From: Bacillus spongiae
GTDB lineage: Bacteria > Bacillota > Bacilli > Bacillales > Bacillaceae_K
DNA length: 38,630 nt
Assembly: GCF_037120725.1 (NCBI RefSeq)
Contig: NZ_JBBAXC010000025.1
Location: 1 to 38,630 of the forward strand
Direction: 5' to 3'
Positions 16,685-25,143 of the stretch are shown here, piece after piece (the stretch's first letter is position 1; every line of letters starts with the position of its first letter). The notes below the pieces were generated by a model. It did no database searches. It was not told where the DNA came from and saw only the letters and a program-made list of their open reading frames with translations. A program made the position numbers and the translations under genes.

Positions 16685-17755
16685 TTAAAATGTATGGTTA
16701 ATTTGTTGTTTTTCCTCATAACGTTCTTGCGCTAACGATACTAAACGTTCGATTAGATCTGGGTACTCCACCCCTGTGTGCTTCCATAATAATGGAAACA
16801 TACTAACCGGTGTAAAGCCAGGCATCGTATTTACTTCATTAATTAAAACCTCATGATTCTTTGTGACAAAGAAGTCAGCGCGAACTAAACCAGAACAATC
16901 AAGCGATTTGAATGCAACCTTTGCTTTTTCGACCAACTCCTCGTAAACTGCTGTTGGTAATTCAACTGGGATAATTAACGCTGTATTGCCGTCCTCATAT
17001 TTCGCTTTATAATCATAAAAATCCTTCTTTGGGACAATTTCTCCTGCTACAGAACATTCCGGAGTATCGTTTCCAATCACTCCTAATTCAATTTCTCGAG
17101 CTATAACGCCCTCTTCAATAATAATTTTACGATCATAACGAAACGCTTCTTCAAATGCCGCTATTAGTTCTTCACGACTGTTCGCTTTGCTGATTCCTAC
17201 ACTAGACCCTAAGTTTGCTGGCTTCACAAAACATGGGTACCCGATTTTGTCTTCTACCAGTCCATAGGCCGATTCCTTATCATTCTGCCACGTCTTACGA
17301 AGGAACCAAACATAGTTTACTTGAGGTAAGCCAGCTTGTGCGAAGATGTTTTTCATAATTACCTTATCCATTCCAGCAGAAGAAGCTAACACTCCATTGC
17401 CGACATAAGGGATATTCAGCAGTTCAAGCATCCCTTGAACGGTTCCATCCTCTCCATTCGGTCCGTGTAAAAGCGGGAGAACAACGTCATATCCGCTCTT
17501 TCCATCACTAGAGGTCATCGCAGGGGTAAGTTCACTTGGAGACACTTCATCTCCTGAAAATTGCAATGCTTTTATTTCTTCAACAGGTCCCTCTATAAGT
17601 GGGCCTTTCACCCAGCGGCCCTCGGTAGTAATGTAGATTGGGTGAATTTCAAATTTATCTCGGTCCATTGCTTTAATCACTGCTTTGGCAGTATTTAATG
17701 AAACCGTATGCTCCGCTGATTTTCCACCATATAATAAACAAAGCCTTGTTTTCAT
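16685..17755 (-). CDS. ddl: D-alanine--D-alanine ligase
   Basis: 356 residues. An ATP-grasp ligase joining two D-Ala, produced by Alr, into the dipeptide used by MurF. It starts [20 protein letters not shown], with the conserved GGxSxEH loop. [14 protein letters not shown] (about 97-110), the ATP-binding [14 protein letters not shown] (about 176-189) and VNTMPGFTP near the C-terminus are intact. GGAGGGC precedes the ATG by 4-6 nt. It is the first gene of the ddl-murF-esterase run and, in this window, the last gene in B. subtilis order. Confidence 0.96.
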   Translation of the reverse strand: MKTRLCLLYGGKSAEHTVSLNTAKAVIKAMDRDKFEIHPIYITTEGRWVKGPLIEGPVEEIKALQFSGDEVSPSELTPAMTSSDGKSGYDVVLPLLHGPNGEDGTVQGMLELLNIPYVGNGVLASSAGMDKVIMKNIFAQAGLPQVNYVWFLRKTWQNDKESAYGLVEDKIGYPCFVKPANLGSSVGISKANSREELIAAFEEAFRYDRKIIIEEGVIAREIELGVIGNDTPECSVAGEIVPKKDFYDYKAKYEDGNTALIIPVELPTAVYEELVEKAKVAFKSLDCSGLVRADFFVTKNHEVLINEVNTMPGFTPVSMFPLLWKHTGVEYPDLIERLVSLAQERYEEKQQINHTF

Positions 17756-18664
17756 AATTGCCCTCCAGTTACTTATATAAGATATATCTATATTATCATG
17801 TTCTATATCTTGCGTATTGATCTATGTGACATACGCCCTCTTTTTTTAGTTTATGTACCTACATTTCATTCGCTACATAATTGTTAAGATACCCTTAAAA
17901 AGCGTTTTTCACAAGCCCCTCCTTGCTACACTTCCAATTGGTCATACGCTCAAAAAAGTTGTACCGCCCTTCAACAAAACAAAAAAATCTATCCACATTA
18001 ATATATTTCTTTTCTTGCTTAAACCTAGACTCAATAAAATATAAAAGCGAAAAAACATATTACTATGTAAAACAATCAAAATAACACTTCTCACTAAAAT
18101 CGACAATTGAAGCCACAAACGCCACCATCCCCAAAAAACGAAAGAGATAACAAAGAATATTTGGTACCTAAAGCATAATACAAATGATAAGACTAACAAT
18201 CGCTAGTTGTTTATAGTGTTTGTCTTTTTTCTTGTCCATTAGTTGTTCTATTCCTCTCTCTTTTTGATTATGTTTTTGCATGGTAAAAATCATGACAAAT
18301 AAAACATATTACTATAAGATAAAATAGTATATTTTCAAAGAGTTTTAGAACGAGAATAAGCGAGGGGACTACCGTTAAACATTAAGCGTTAGATCTTATA
18401 ACCAAATCGTTTTTGGAAACACGAGAAAGATAAAACGAGAACCTTACACACTCTCTATACAATCCGCCAAAATGGACCAAAATTAGATGGGAAGCATTTT
18501 TAATGAGAGAAAATAATAATAATCAAATTGTCTTAACTATTTAACAATCCCTCCGCTTTCAAAGCAATCCCCCTAGGACAGCGCATCTTTATGTACGTCC
18601 GCCAATTTTAGTCAAACTCAAATAAAAGCTGTTTAAATAGAAATGGAAAAACTAGGAGGAACGA
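17756..18664. other. Gene-poor spacer and synteny breakpoint
   Basis: About 0.9 kb, AT-rich, without a gene I can support. On the minus strand a short frame (18168-18239) reads MDKKKDKHYKQLAIVSLIIC and ends three residues later, and an overlapping 85-codon TTG-started frame (17942-18199) is rich in aromatic and hydrophobic residues. Together they could be remains of a small membrane-protein gene broken by a frameshift or stop, but neither has a good ribosome site. The ddl promoter should be in the first ~100 bp. Confidence 0.5.
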
Positions 18665-19210
18665 ATGCAACTACTAGGTAAAAAGGTATGCTTACAAACA
18701 TTAACCCAGGAAGATTTACCACTGCTTTACCAATTTAAATACGGTGTTGAAAAACCAGAATGGAAAAAGTGGGATGCCCCCTATTTCGAACATAAACAAA
18801 TAGAATTTGACGAATTCTTCCGGAGCAGCGAAGAGAGTTTATCATCACCGACTCCAGACCAATTAGGAATTTACGTACATAATCAACTTATTGGCACCGT
18901 TTCTTTTTATTGGGAGCATATTCCATCACGTTGGCTTGAAGCTGGAATTACAATTTTTGACCCAAACTATCGGAATGGTGGCTATGGAACGGAAGCACTC
19001 AAAATTTGGGTAGACTATTTATTCCAAACGTATGAAATTGCCCGTGTTGGTATCACCACATGGTCTGGTAACGACCGAATGATGAAAGTTGCTGAAAAAA
19101 TTGGAATGAAGCTTGAAGGTCGAATGAGGAAGTGCCGTTACCATAACGGAGAATACTATGATTCGATTCGAATGGGTGTTCTTCGCGAAGAATGGCGTCA
19201 TGACAAGTAA
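18665..19210 (+). CDS. GNAT acetyltransferase, RimJ/RimL-like
   Basis: 181 residues. A typical GNAT fold: the N-terminal LGKKVCLQTLTQEDLPLLYQ strand, the acetyl-CoA-binding region at FDPNYRNGGYGTEALKIWVD (motif A variant R/Q-x-x-G-x-G/A seen as RNGGYG, about 105) and ARVGITTWSGNDRMMKVAEK with C-terminal EGRMRKCRYHNGEYYDSIRM, the signature of ribosomal-protein or small-molecule N-acetyltransferases of the RimJ/L group. A strong AGGAGGAACG site precedes the ATG. It is upstream of the flavoprotein gene with 48 bp between, so the two may be co-transcribed. The acceptor is unknown. Confidence 0.88.
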   Translation: MQLLGKKVCLQTLTQEDLPLLYQFKYGVEKPEWKKWDAPYFEHKQIEFDEFFRSSEESLSSPTPDQLGIYVHNQLIGTVSFYWEHIPSRWLEAGITIFDPNYRNGGYGTEALKIWVDYLFQTYEIARVGITTWSGNDRMMKVAEKIGMKLEGRMRKCRYHNGEYYDSIRMGVLREEWRHDK

Positions 19211-19258
19211 AAAAAGAGCTAATGAACAGAATTATATTACGAAAGGTTCTACATACGA

Positions 19259-20344
19259 ATGAAAACAATTGTACTCGTTGGCGGTGGCCATTCACACGTC
19301 TACTGTGTCAAAATGCTAAAAGAGCATAAGCACCCTCAAATGAATTGGATATTACTGTCGAACTCCAAAAAGCAGTACTATTCTGGTATGTTTTCAGGAT
19401 TTACGGAAGGGCTATATGCAGAAGAGGATACTTATATTGATTTAGAAAAGCTTGCTATTAACTCCAATGCGACATTTGTAGAAGCCACGGTCCTCTCCGT
19501 CGACCCCATCCAACAAAAAATTCTTTGTTCAAACGGTGAAGTGATATCTTATGATATTTTATCATTGGATATCGGATCGACTAATAAATCGCCAAATATT
19601 GAAGGGTTAACTAATGAGAATTTAGCCATTAAACCTAATGAAAAATTTCCTGATCAAATTCATACACTCCGGCAAGCTACAAACCCAGTAATAATTGGTG
19701 GAGGGGCTGCTGGGATTGAAATGGCTCTTTCACTTTTAGCCTGGCAAAAAAAATACTCCTCTCGTACTGATGTCACCCTTCTTCATTCAGCTCCTTTACT
19801 AAAAGGCGCTGGGGAGAAAACATCTCAGAAGATAACACAGCTCGCTTCAAAGCAGGGCCTTAAGCTAGTAAAGGACCGAGCAATACGAGTGGATAACAGC
19901 GTCGTATATACAGCGGGTGGGAGTCAAATTGATTTTGATACGATTATGTATTTAGGAGGTCCTCACCCACCAGACCTAATCAAATCAGCTATGCTTCCCA
20001 CAGATGAAGTTGGTTTTTTACTCGTTAATTCCTGCTTACAGACGGAAGCTTTCCCTAATATATTTGGTGCTGGAGATTGCATCACCATCTCTGATCAGAA
20101 AGATATGCCGAAAAACGGTGTTAATGCTGTCCGTCAAGGTCCTATCTTATTTAGAAATATTATGAGCTTTGCTTTTGACGAACCATTAGAGTCCTACACG
20201 CCAAAAAAGGCGGATTTAGCTATTTTGTCCACCGGGTTTAAAGAAGGTTTTTTCCTTTATGGTAGGTGGTCTTTTCATGGGAAGTGGGCATGGTTTGTGA
20301 AAAATTTTATTGATAGACGGTTTATGGATAAATATCGAGGCTGA
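19259..20344 (+). CDS. FAD/NAD(P)-dependent oxidoreductase of the SelD-N-terminus type
   Basis: 361 residues. The FAD-binding GxGxxH-like loop is VLVGGGHSHVYCVK (about 5-18) and a second dinucleotide loop is VIIGGGAAGIEMAL (about 144-157). The stretch QYYSGMFSGFTEGLYAEED, followed by YIDLEKLA, is the hallmark I know from the pyridine-nucleotide-disulfide oxidoreductase family that occurs free-standing or fused to selenophosphate synthetase SelD. NIFGAGDCITI near 275 completes FAD binding. No CxxxxC redox pair is seen, so it is more like an NADH dehydrogenase than a disulfide reductase. The ribosome site is weak (GAAAGG 13 nt upstream). Electron acceptor unknown. Confidence 0.85.
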   Translation: MKTIVLVGGGHSHVYCVKMLKEHKHPQMNWILLSNSKKQYYSGMFSGFTEGLYAEEDTYIDLEKLAINSNATFVEATVLSVDPIQQKILCSNGEVISYDILSLDIGSTNKSPNIEGLTNENLAIKPNEKFPDQIHTLRQATNPVIIGGGAAGIEMALSLLAWQKKYSSRTDVTLLHSAPLLKGAGEKTSQKITQLASKQGLKLVKDRAIRVDNSVVYTAGGSQIDFDTIMYLGGPHPPDLIKSAMLPTDEVGFLLVNSCLQTEAFPNIFGAGDCITISDQKDMPKNGVNAVRQGPILFRNIMSFAFDEPLESYTPKKADLAILSTGFKEGFFLYGRWSFHGKWAWFVKNFIDRRFMDKYRG

Positions 20345-20474
20345 GCGGAAAAAAATTCTTTATACATTTTAGAAAATCCCCCCGCTCAGTCTGCGGAAGG
20401 AACGGTCCCTTTATTGATAAGGAGTAATGAATAGGAGAAAAGAAGCTATATTACAAGATTATGATTGGGTGGTT

Positions 20475-20684
20475 TTAGACTAATTGCATCACTTCTTGCC
20501 ATGAATAGGATTTTCCATTATTCAATAAGACCGGTACAATTAGATGAGAAGGGGTGGCATACTTCATCGCTTCTTTTGGCTTTTCTATCACATTTATTTC
20601 TGTAAAAGGTATTCCAATGCTCTTTAAATGGTGTTTTGTTTGTTCACAACGGGAACAACCTTGGATAGTTAGTAGGACAGCCAT
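20475..20684 (-). CDS. Small glutaredoxin/thioredoxin-like protein
   Basis: 69 residues, shorter than classic glutaredoxins (~80-100). The active-site CxxC is seen as GCSRCEQ (Cys10, Cys13), followed by TKHHLKSIGIPFTEINVIE (helix and beta strand) and a probable cis-proline in IVPVLL near 51. The strong AGGAGGAAC site precedes the ATG. It diverges from the Crp/Fnr regulator gene, sharing an 84-bp control region. It may reduce the disulfide flavoprotein or another partner in the block; this is inferred from position only. Confidence 0.82.
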   Translation of the reverse strand: MAVLLTIQGCSRCEQTKHHLKSIGIPFTEINVIEKPKEAMKYATPSHLIVPVLLNNGKSYSWQEVMQLV

Positions 20685-20722
20685 TTTAGTTCCTCCTCTC
20701 TAGTCATTACTCTATCGATTTT

Positions 20723-20750
20723 AATAAATTTATTCCGTAAGACAGCTTAC
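20723..20750. promoter_or_regulatory. Two palindromes in the divergent Grx / Crp-Fnr control region
   Basis: A perfect 12-bp palindrome, AATAAATTTATT (20723-20734), is followed by GTAAG-ACAG-CTTAC (20737-20750). Both are well placed as operators for the adjacent regulator. The half-site AGCTTAC recurs at 28078-28084, upstream of the ABC lipoprotein gene, but a 7-nt match could be chance. Confidence 0.45.
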
Positions 20751-20768
20751 AAAAAAGAGGTGTTATTG

Positions 20769-21452
20769 TTGGAAGAAAAGTTATTTTTATTGTCTCAAAT
20801 TAGTTTATTAGACGAGCTACCAAAAGAAGAGCTAATGAAAATCGAAGAAATGACAGATATGAAACCATTAAAAAAGGGATCGCTCATATTATCACCTTCT
20901 TCCCCTTTAAAATCATTCTTTTTATTAAAAAAAGGACAAGTTCGATTATACAGAATGAACTCCGCTGGGAAACAGTTTACCGTAGACGTCCTAACAGATG
21001 GCAATGTGTTTGGCGAAACATCCACGCTCACTTTGACGGATAACGATATTTATGCAGAAGCAATGACTGATACATACTTATGTGTACTTCATCCTGAAGA
21101 TTTTGAAGCATTCCTAACAAGAAACCCAGCCATCGCTTTGAAATTTATTAACATTCTCTCGACAAGGCTTAATGAAATCTATAGCCTAAGTGAAAAAATT
21201 GCCTTAGCAGATGTGAAATATCGTATTCTTTTTCTATTATTAAAATTAAGCGAAAAAACAGGCGTTCGTAAAAAAGAATGGCAATCAATCAAACTAAAGC
21301 TAACCCATCAAGACATCGCCCATATGGTTGGCTCTACGAGAGAAACGACCAGCAGCTTGATGAGCCTACTGAAAAAAGAAGGCCTTATAAAAAAAGGCAT
21401 ACACTTGTATGTGCATGCCGAGAAAGCTAAAGAAGTACTAGACGAGCTCTAA
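20769..21452 (+). CDS. Crp/Fnr-family transcription regulator
   Basis: About 227 residues. The N-terminal cyclic-nucleotide-binding-like barrel (about 15-125) contains LKSFFLLKKGQVRLYRMNSA and GNVFGE; the C-terminal winged HTH (about 145-225) contains LTHQDIAHMVGSTRETTSSL, the usual recognition-helix region. Only one cysteine is evident, so it cannot hold an FNR-type 4Fe-4S cluster. The ligand is unknown. The start is uncertain: GTG at 20760 overlaps the AAAGAGG site, so TTG at 20769 (8 nt away) is chosen. Its 3' end overlaps the convergent flavoprotein gene by 4 bp, tying it closely to that operon. Confidence 0.88.
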   Translation: MEEKLFLLSQISLLDELPKEELMKIEEMTDMKPLKKGSLILSPSSPLKSFFLLKKGQVRLYRMNSAGKQFTVDVLTDGNVFGETSTLTLTDNDIYAEAMTDTYLCVLHPEDFEAFLTRNPAIALKFINILSTRLNEIYSLSEKIALADVKYRILFLLLKLSEKTGVRKKEWQSIKLKLTHQDIAHMVGSTRETTSSLMSLLKKEGLIKKGIHLYVHAEKAKEVLDEL

Positions 21453-22873
21453 CGGAACCATTTAATATATTTTTCTGTTATTTTTGGCAAGCTCCCTTTA
21501 AATAGCTTTTCACGCCAGTATTGATCCGCAGTTCGTTGAATGGCAGCTGCTTGATTTGGATAAGGATAGACCATTGTCGATAAATCTCCTATCTTTGCCC
21601 CTTTTTCCATTGCAAAGATGACGGTTTGCATCCAATCACCAGCTCCCTTTCCTATCGCATGAGCACCAAGGATTTTTCCTTTTTTATTTGTAATAATTTT
21701 AACGGTACCCGTCACATTATGGTCAGCAACAAACCGATCCACTTCTTCTAATCCATTTTGAAAAACCATAATTTCACCTTCGCTTGCCTTTGCCTCTCTT
21801 TCGGTTTTTCCAATATGAAAGATTTCAGGTGATGTATACGTTGTCCACGGTAAACGGTCATAGGAAACTTTTCGGCCTAAACCGAGAACAGCGTTTTGAA
21901 CAATGAGCTTCCCCTCCATACCTGCTGCATGAGTAAATGGAAACTGTCCATTTACATCACCAATCGCATAAATATGAGATACAGAGGTTTGTAGTCTTTC
22001 ATTAACTACGATATAGCCTCGCTCGTTTACCTCTACACCCGCTACTTCTACTTCTAATTGATCCGTGTTAGGTTTTCTTCCCGCACCAAGGAATAGCTCA
22101 TCTCCAATGACCTCTTCAATTTTCCCGTTCTTCTCATAAATAACTACTTTACGGGTACCATCTTGCTTCACTTCCTTCACCGAAACGTGATGGCGAATAT
22201 CTATTTCGTCTGAAAGAAAATCAATGGCTAATCGTTGAATTGATTCATCCTCTTTCCCTAGAATCGCTTCACTTCTTTCTAAAACAATTGCTTGTGTCCC
22301 TAATCGTGAATAAGCTTGGGCAATTTCTAACGAAATAGGACCGCCCCCAATAAATATCATTGTCTCTGGAAGCTCTTCGCGATCAAAAATGGTCTCATTT
22401 GTCTCATACCCTACTTCATCTAATCCAGGAATAGAAGGAACGATTGGGCGCGAACCTGTTGCAACAACAATTCGCTTCCCATACACTCTCTCCCTATCAG
22501 CAATGGTAATAATGTGTGAATCGACAAATTTTGCTGCACCAAAGTACACATCCACCCCCATATCTTCAAAGCGTTCCGTTGAATCATGCACTTGGATGTG
22601 TTGAATCGCTTGTTTTACCCGTTCTTTTACTTTTTTCATGTCAACTTTTCCAGAAACCGTAAAACCAAAGTCATTTGTTTTCTGTAAGTAATGTACATCA
22701 TTAGCGGCAGCAATTAATGCTTTTGAAGGTACACAACCGTAATGAAGACAATCTCCACCAAGTGCAGCACCTTTTTCAATTAATGCCACTTTCGCGCCTA
22801 ATGAAGCAGCACCTGATGCGACTGTTAAGCCACCTGCTCCCCCACCAATTACCACTAAATCATATTTCTTCAT
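21449..22873 (-). CDS. Mercuric-reductase-like pyridine nucleotide-disulfide oxidoreductase
   Basis: 474 residues. The FAD loop is VVIGGGAGGLTVA (about 7-19), the redox-active disulfide is CLHYGC in GGDCLHYGCVPSKALIAAA (about 40-58), the NAD(P) loop is FIGGGPISLEIAQAYSRLG (about 174-192), and the C-terminal interface domain ends about 474. It lacks both the MerA N-terminal heavy-metal domain and its C-terminal vicinal Cys pair, so mercury reduction is unlikely; the natural disulfide or quinone substrate is unknown. The gene overlaps the phosphatidyltransferase by 14 bp and is last in the seven-gene operon. In some bacteria a TVP38 domain is fused to this kind of flavoprotein, which supports a functional link with 23496-24152. 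Confidence 0.9.
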   Translation of the reverse strand: MKKYDLVVIGGGAGGLTVASGAASLGAKVALIEKGAALGGDCLHYGCVPSKALIAAANDVHYLQKTNDFGFTVSGKVDMKKVKERVKQAIQHIQVHDSTERFEDMGVDVYFGAAKFVDSHIITIADRERVYGKRIVVATGSRPIVPSIPGLDEVGYETNETIFDREELPETMIFIGGGPISLEIAQAYSRLGTQAIVLERSEAILGKEDESIQRLAIDFLSDEIDIRHHVSVKEVKQDGTRKVVIYEKNGKIEEVIGDELFLGAGRKPNTDQLEVEVAGVEVNERGYIVVNERLQTSVSHIYAIGDVNGQFPFTHAAGMEGKLIVQNAVLGLGRKVSYDRLPWTTYTSPEIFHIGKTEREAKASEGEIMVFQNGLEEVDRFVADHNVTGTVKIITNKKGKILGAHAIGKGAGDWMQTVIFAMEKGAKIGDLSTMVYPYPNQAAAIQRTADQYWREKLFKGSLPKITEKYIKWFR

Positions 22874-23471
22874 CTGTCACACCGTCCTTTTCTGTCAATA
22901 ACCTCTTAGCCTCCATAAAACGTTGAAAACCTGTGAACAACTCTACGGTGAAAAAGAGGAGTGTCGTCCATATAATCCAATCAGGGAAGAGCATCATTAA
23001 TGAAAATAGGACAAACCCTTCTGTCCTCTCTGCTAAACCGGCTTGGTAATAAAATGATTTCATTCCTTGCTTTTCTGAAATGGCTCCAACGGTTAAAAAT
23101 ATAGTCATGGAAATAATGATGGATACGCTTAGTAATAACAACGCCCACATCGCCTCTGGGTGCAATGCAGCAATTCCTAATATCACACTAATTTCTACAA
23201 TTCGATCAAAGGTTATATCCATTACTGTCCCAAAAGGTGTTGGCTTTGTGAGGCGAGCCATCGTACCATCTACCGCATCTAAATATCCTGATAACCAAAG
23301 AACGATAACCGCCACGATAGGCTGTTCCAAATAATAGAACACACCACTACTCGCCCCGATAATAAAAGCCACTACTGTCATTTGATTCGCCGTCATCCCC
23401 AACTGTAAGCTTACTCTTGCTGATTTTTGTATCATAGGCTGTACATATTTTCGAGCATGTGTATCTAGCAT
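22860..23471 (-). CDS. CDP-alcohol phosphatidyltransferase family protein
   Basis: 203 residues with about six membrane helices. The catalytic motif begins at residue ~64 as DAVDGTMAR, continues with FG, and ends DITFD, matching D-x2-D-G-x2-A-R...G-x3-D-x3-D. Only 7 residues lie between AR and G where 8 or 9 is usual. Enzymes of this family swap CMP of a CDP-linked lipid or alcohol for an alcohol head group in membrane phospholipid synthesis; the acceptor cannot be told from sequence. AAAGGTGGTGGG precedes the ATG. It sits between the TVP38 gene (24 bp gap) and the flavoprotein gene (14-bp overlap). As recalled, E. coli YnjF is a family member in a similar neighbourhood. Confidence 0.9.
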   Translation of the reverse strand: MLDTHARKYVQPMIQKSARVSLQLGMTANQMTVVAFIIGASSGVFYYLEQPIVAVIVLWLSGYLDAVDGTMARLTKPTPFGTVMDITFDRIVEISVILGIAALHPEAMWALLLLSVSIIISMTIFLTVGAISEKQGMKSFYYQAGLAERTEGFVLFSLMMLFPDWIIWTTLLFFTVELFTGFQRFMEAKRLLTEKDGVTDEEI

Positions 23472-23495
23472 GATTTCCCACCACCTTTATGTTCA

Positions 23496-24152
23496 TTATT
23501 TTTTTGAGGATAAACCTAATAGTTCCTTCACTCTTCCTTTAGCGATAATTGGCACCAATAAAACGATTAGAAATAGAGCCACTGCAATGAAAATAATCGT
23601 TTTATTACCTGAGACTAGGCTCGAACCTAAGAAGCTATAGGCAAGGGTACCAGGAATTATTCCAAGTCCTGTAGCTAATAAGAAAGATCTGTATTTTACG
23701 GAGGCTAGGCCTCCTAAATAACTGATCAGATCAAAATTTAAAAACGGGAGAAAACGTAATAATAGAACAATGAAAAACCCGTTCTCCTCCATCTTTTTTC
23801 GAATCATTTGCGTTCTTTCTGATTGTTCAAATTTAATAAATGAGTTTTGAAAAGTCGCTGCTATAAAATAAGCGACCGAAGCTGCTCCAAGTGCCCCGAT
23901 AAAAATAAATACGAATCCCCAAAATGTTCCAAAGGCTAATCCTCCTGCTAAACTTAAGACAGATGCAGGAAATAAAATGATCGGTCTGACAGAATACATC
24001 ACGATAAATATGACTGGTGCAATCCACCCAAAACTTAAAATCCAGTCACGAATTTGCTGTGGTGAAACGTTAATATAAGAACCGCTAAACCAAAGTAACA
24101 ATAATAGCACTAAAATAAATGCGGCAACTTTCATTAATGCTCCCTTTTTCAT
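23496..24152 (-). CDS. TVP38/TMEM64 (DedA superfamily, VTT domain) membrane protein
   Basis: 218 residues with five to six hydrophobic segments. The VTT core includes VRPIILFPASVLSLAGGLAF (about 58-77) and FVIVLLRFLPF-like FFIVLLLRFLPFLNFDLISY (about 126-145) with GLIPGTLAYSFLG-like GLGIIPGTLAYSFLGSSL near 165-182. DedA/TMEM41B/VMP1 relatives move lipids across membranes; TVP38 proteins themselves are poorly defined. The frame is open 29 codons upstream, but GAGGAGGGG directly before the ATG and a 1-bp gap from the ATPase stop fix the start and indicate coupled translation. Confidence 0.9.
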   Translation of the reverse strand: MKKGALMKVAAFILVLLLLLWFSGSYINVSPQQIRDWILSFGWIAPVIFIVMYSVRPIILFPASVLSLAGGLAFGTFWGFVFIFIGALGAASVAYFIAATFQNSFIKFEQSERTQMIRKKMEENGFFIVLLLRFLPFLNFDLISYLGGLASVKYRSFLLATGLGIIPGTLAYSFLGSSLVSGNKTIIFIAVALFLIVLLVPIIAKGRVKELLGLSSKK

Positions 24153-24153
24153 C

Positions 24154-25143
24154 TTACCCCTCCTCTTTCTGATTAAATAACTGAACATCTCGCTGATTGG
24201 TATACATATATAATGTTGTATATAAATTAACTCTTTCATTTAATGGATTTACTAAAGACACATGAGCTTTATAGCTATTTTTACAATCTAAATGAATAAT
24301 TTCTTGACCTTGTTGAATGGAGTAGCCTTTTACGACTGCTTCACCTAGCTCCACTATCGCGCTACCTTCTTTTGGCTGTTTTGTTAAATATACATTCGGC
24401 AAATTCACATACTGCTGCTCATTGATGACCCATTTTTCGCTAAAGAAGGTTGCCACAAATGGATTTTTGGGCTGCTCATAAAGTTCCTTAGATGAACCCA
24501 TTTGTTGAAGTCGTCCTTCATGTAAAATGCCTATGCGGTCCCCCATCACCATCGCTTCTTCCAAGTCATGAGTAACAAATATGGCGGTTACATCCTCTGC
24601 TTTTAATAATTGATGAACCCAGTCCCTCATCGAAAGGCGAAGATCTGGATCAAGGGAAGAGAAAGGCTCATCTAATAGTAAAAGCTTCGGTTTCAAAATA
24701 AGGGAACGAGCTAGTGCTACACGTTGTTGCTGCCCACCAGACAATTCATTCGGATAATGATTAACAAAATCTACCAGACCTACTTTCTCTAAAAAATAGC
24801 GGGCCTCCTTTTTCGCTTTCTGTTTATTTATCTTTAATCGCAAGCCGTACATGACGTTTTCGATGACGGTCAAATGAGGGAAAAGAAGAGCTTGCTGGAA
24901 GACCATTCCCATTTCACGTTTCTGAGGCTTTTGTTTATGCACTTCCTTACCGTCAAGGAATACCCGACCAGAATCAAAGGATTCAAGCCCTGTTATACAA
25001 CGTAATAAAGTACTTTTCCCTGTACCAGAAGGGCCAACAAGCGCCAATATTTCTCCTTTTTGTATCGTTATAGATATTTGTTGCAGGATTGTTTTATATC
25101 GAAATACTTTCGTAACGTCCTGCAGCTGGACATATGCTGTCAT
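24154..25143 (-). CDS. ABC importer ATP-binding subunit
   Basis: 329 residues. Walker A is GPSGTGKST (about 37-45), the signature is LSGGQQQRVALARSL (about 134-148), Walker B is LLLLDEPFSSLD (about 154-165) and the switch His is in IFVTHDLEEAM. A C-terminal extension from about 235 to 329 resembles the TOBE-type regulatory tail of the PotA/FbpC/ThiQ-like ATPases. The start ATG overlaps the permease stop (ATGA), so translation is coupled. It energises the permease pair encoded just upstream. Confidence 0.93.
   Translation of the reverse strand: MTAYVQLQDVTKVFRYKTILQQISITIQKGEILALVGPSGTGKSTLLRCITGLESFDSGRVFLDGKEVHKQKPQKREMGMVFQQALLFPHLTVIENVMYGLRLKINKQKAKKEARYFLEKVGLVDFVNHYPNELSGGQQQRVALARSLILKPKLLLLDEPFSSLDPDLRLSMRDWVHQLLKAEDVTAIFVTHDLEEAMVMGDRIGILHEGRLQQMGSSKELYEQPKNPFVATFFSEKWVINEQQYVNLPNVYLTKQPKEGSAIVELGEAVVKGYSIQQGQEIIHLDCKNSYKAHVSLVNPLNERVNLYTTLYMYTNQRDVQLFNQKEEG

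Noticed and set aside
20427-20483. 18-codon plus-strand frame reading MNRRKEAILQDYDWVVLD, with AAGGAG upstream
   Set aside because: AAGGAG is only 2 nt from the ATG, the peptide is very short and its stop overlaps the convergent glutaredoxin gene. Possible but unsupported.
21449-22873. True mercury reductase (merA)
   Set aside because: It has the CxxxxC flavoprotein core but neither the N-terminal metal-binding domain nor the C-terminal vicinal cysteines, and no mer genes are nearby.
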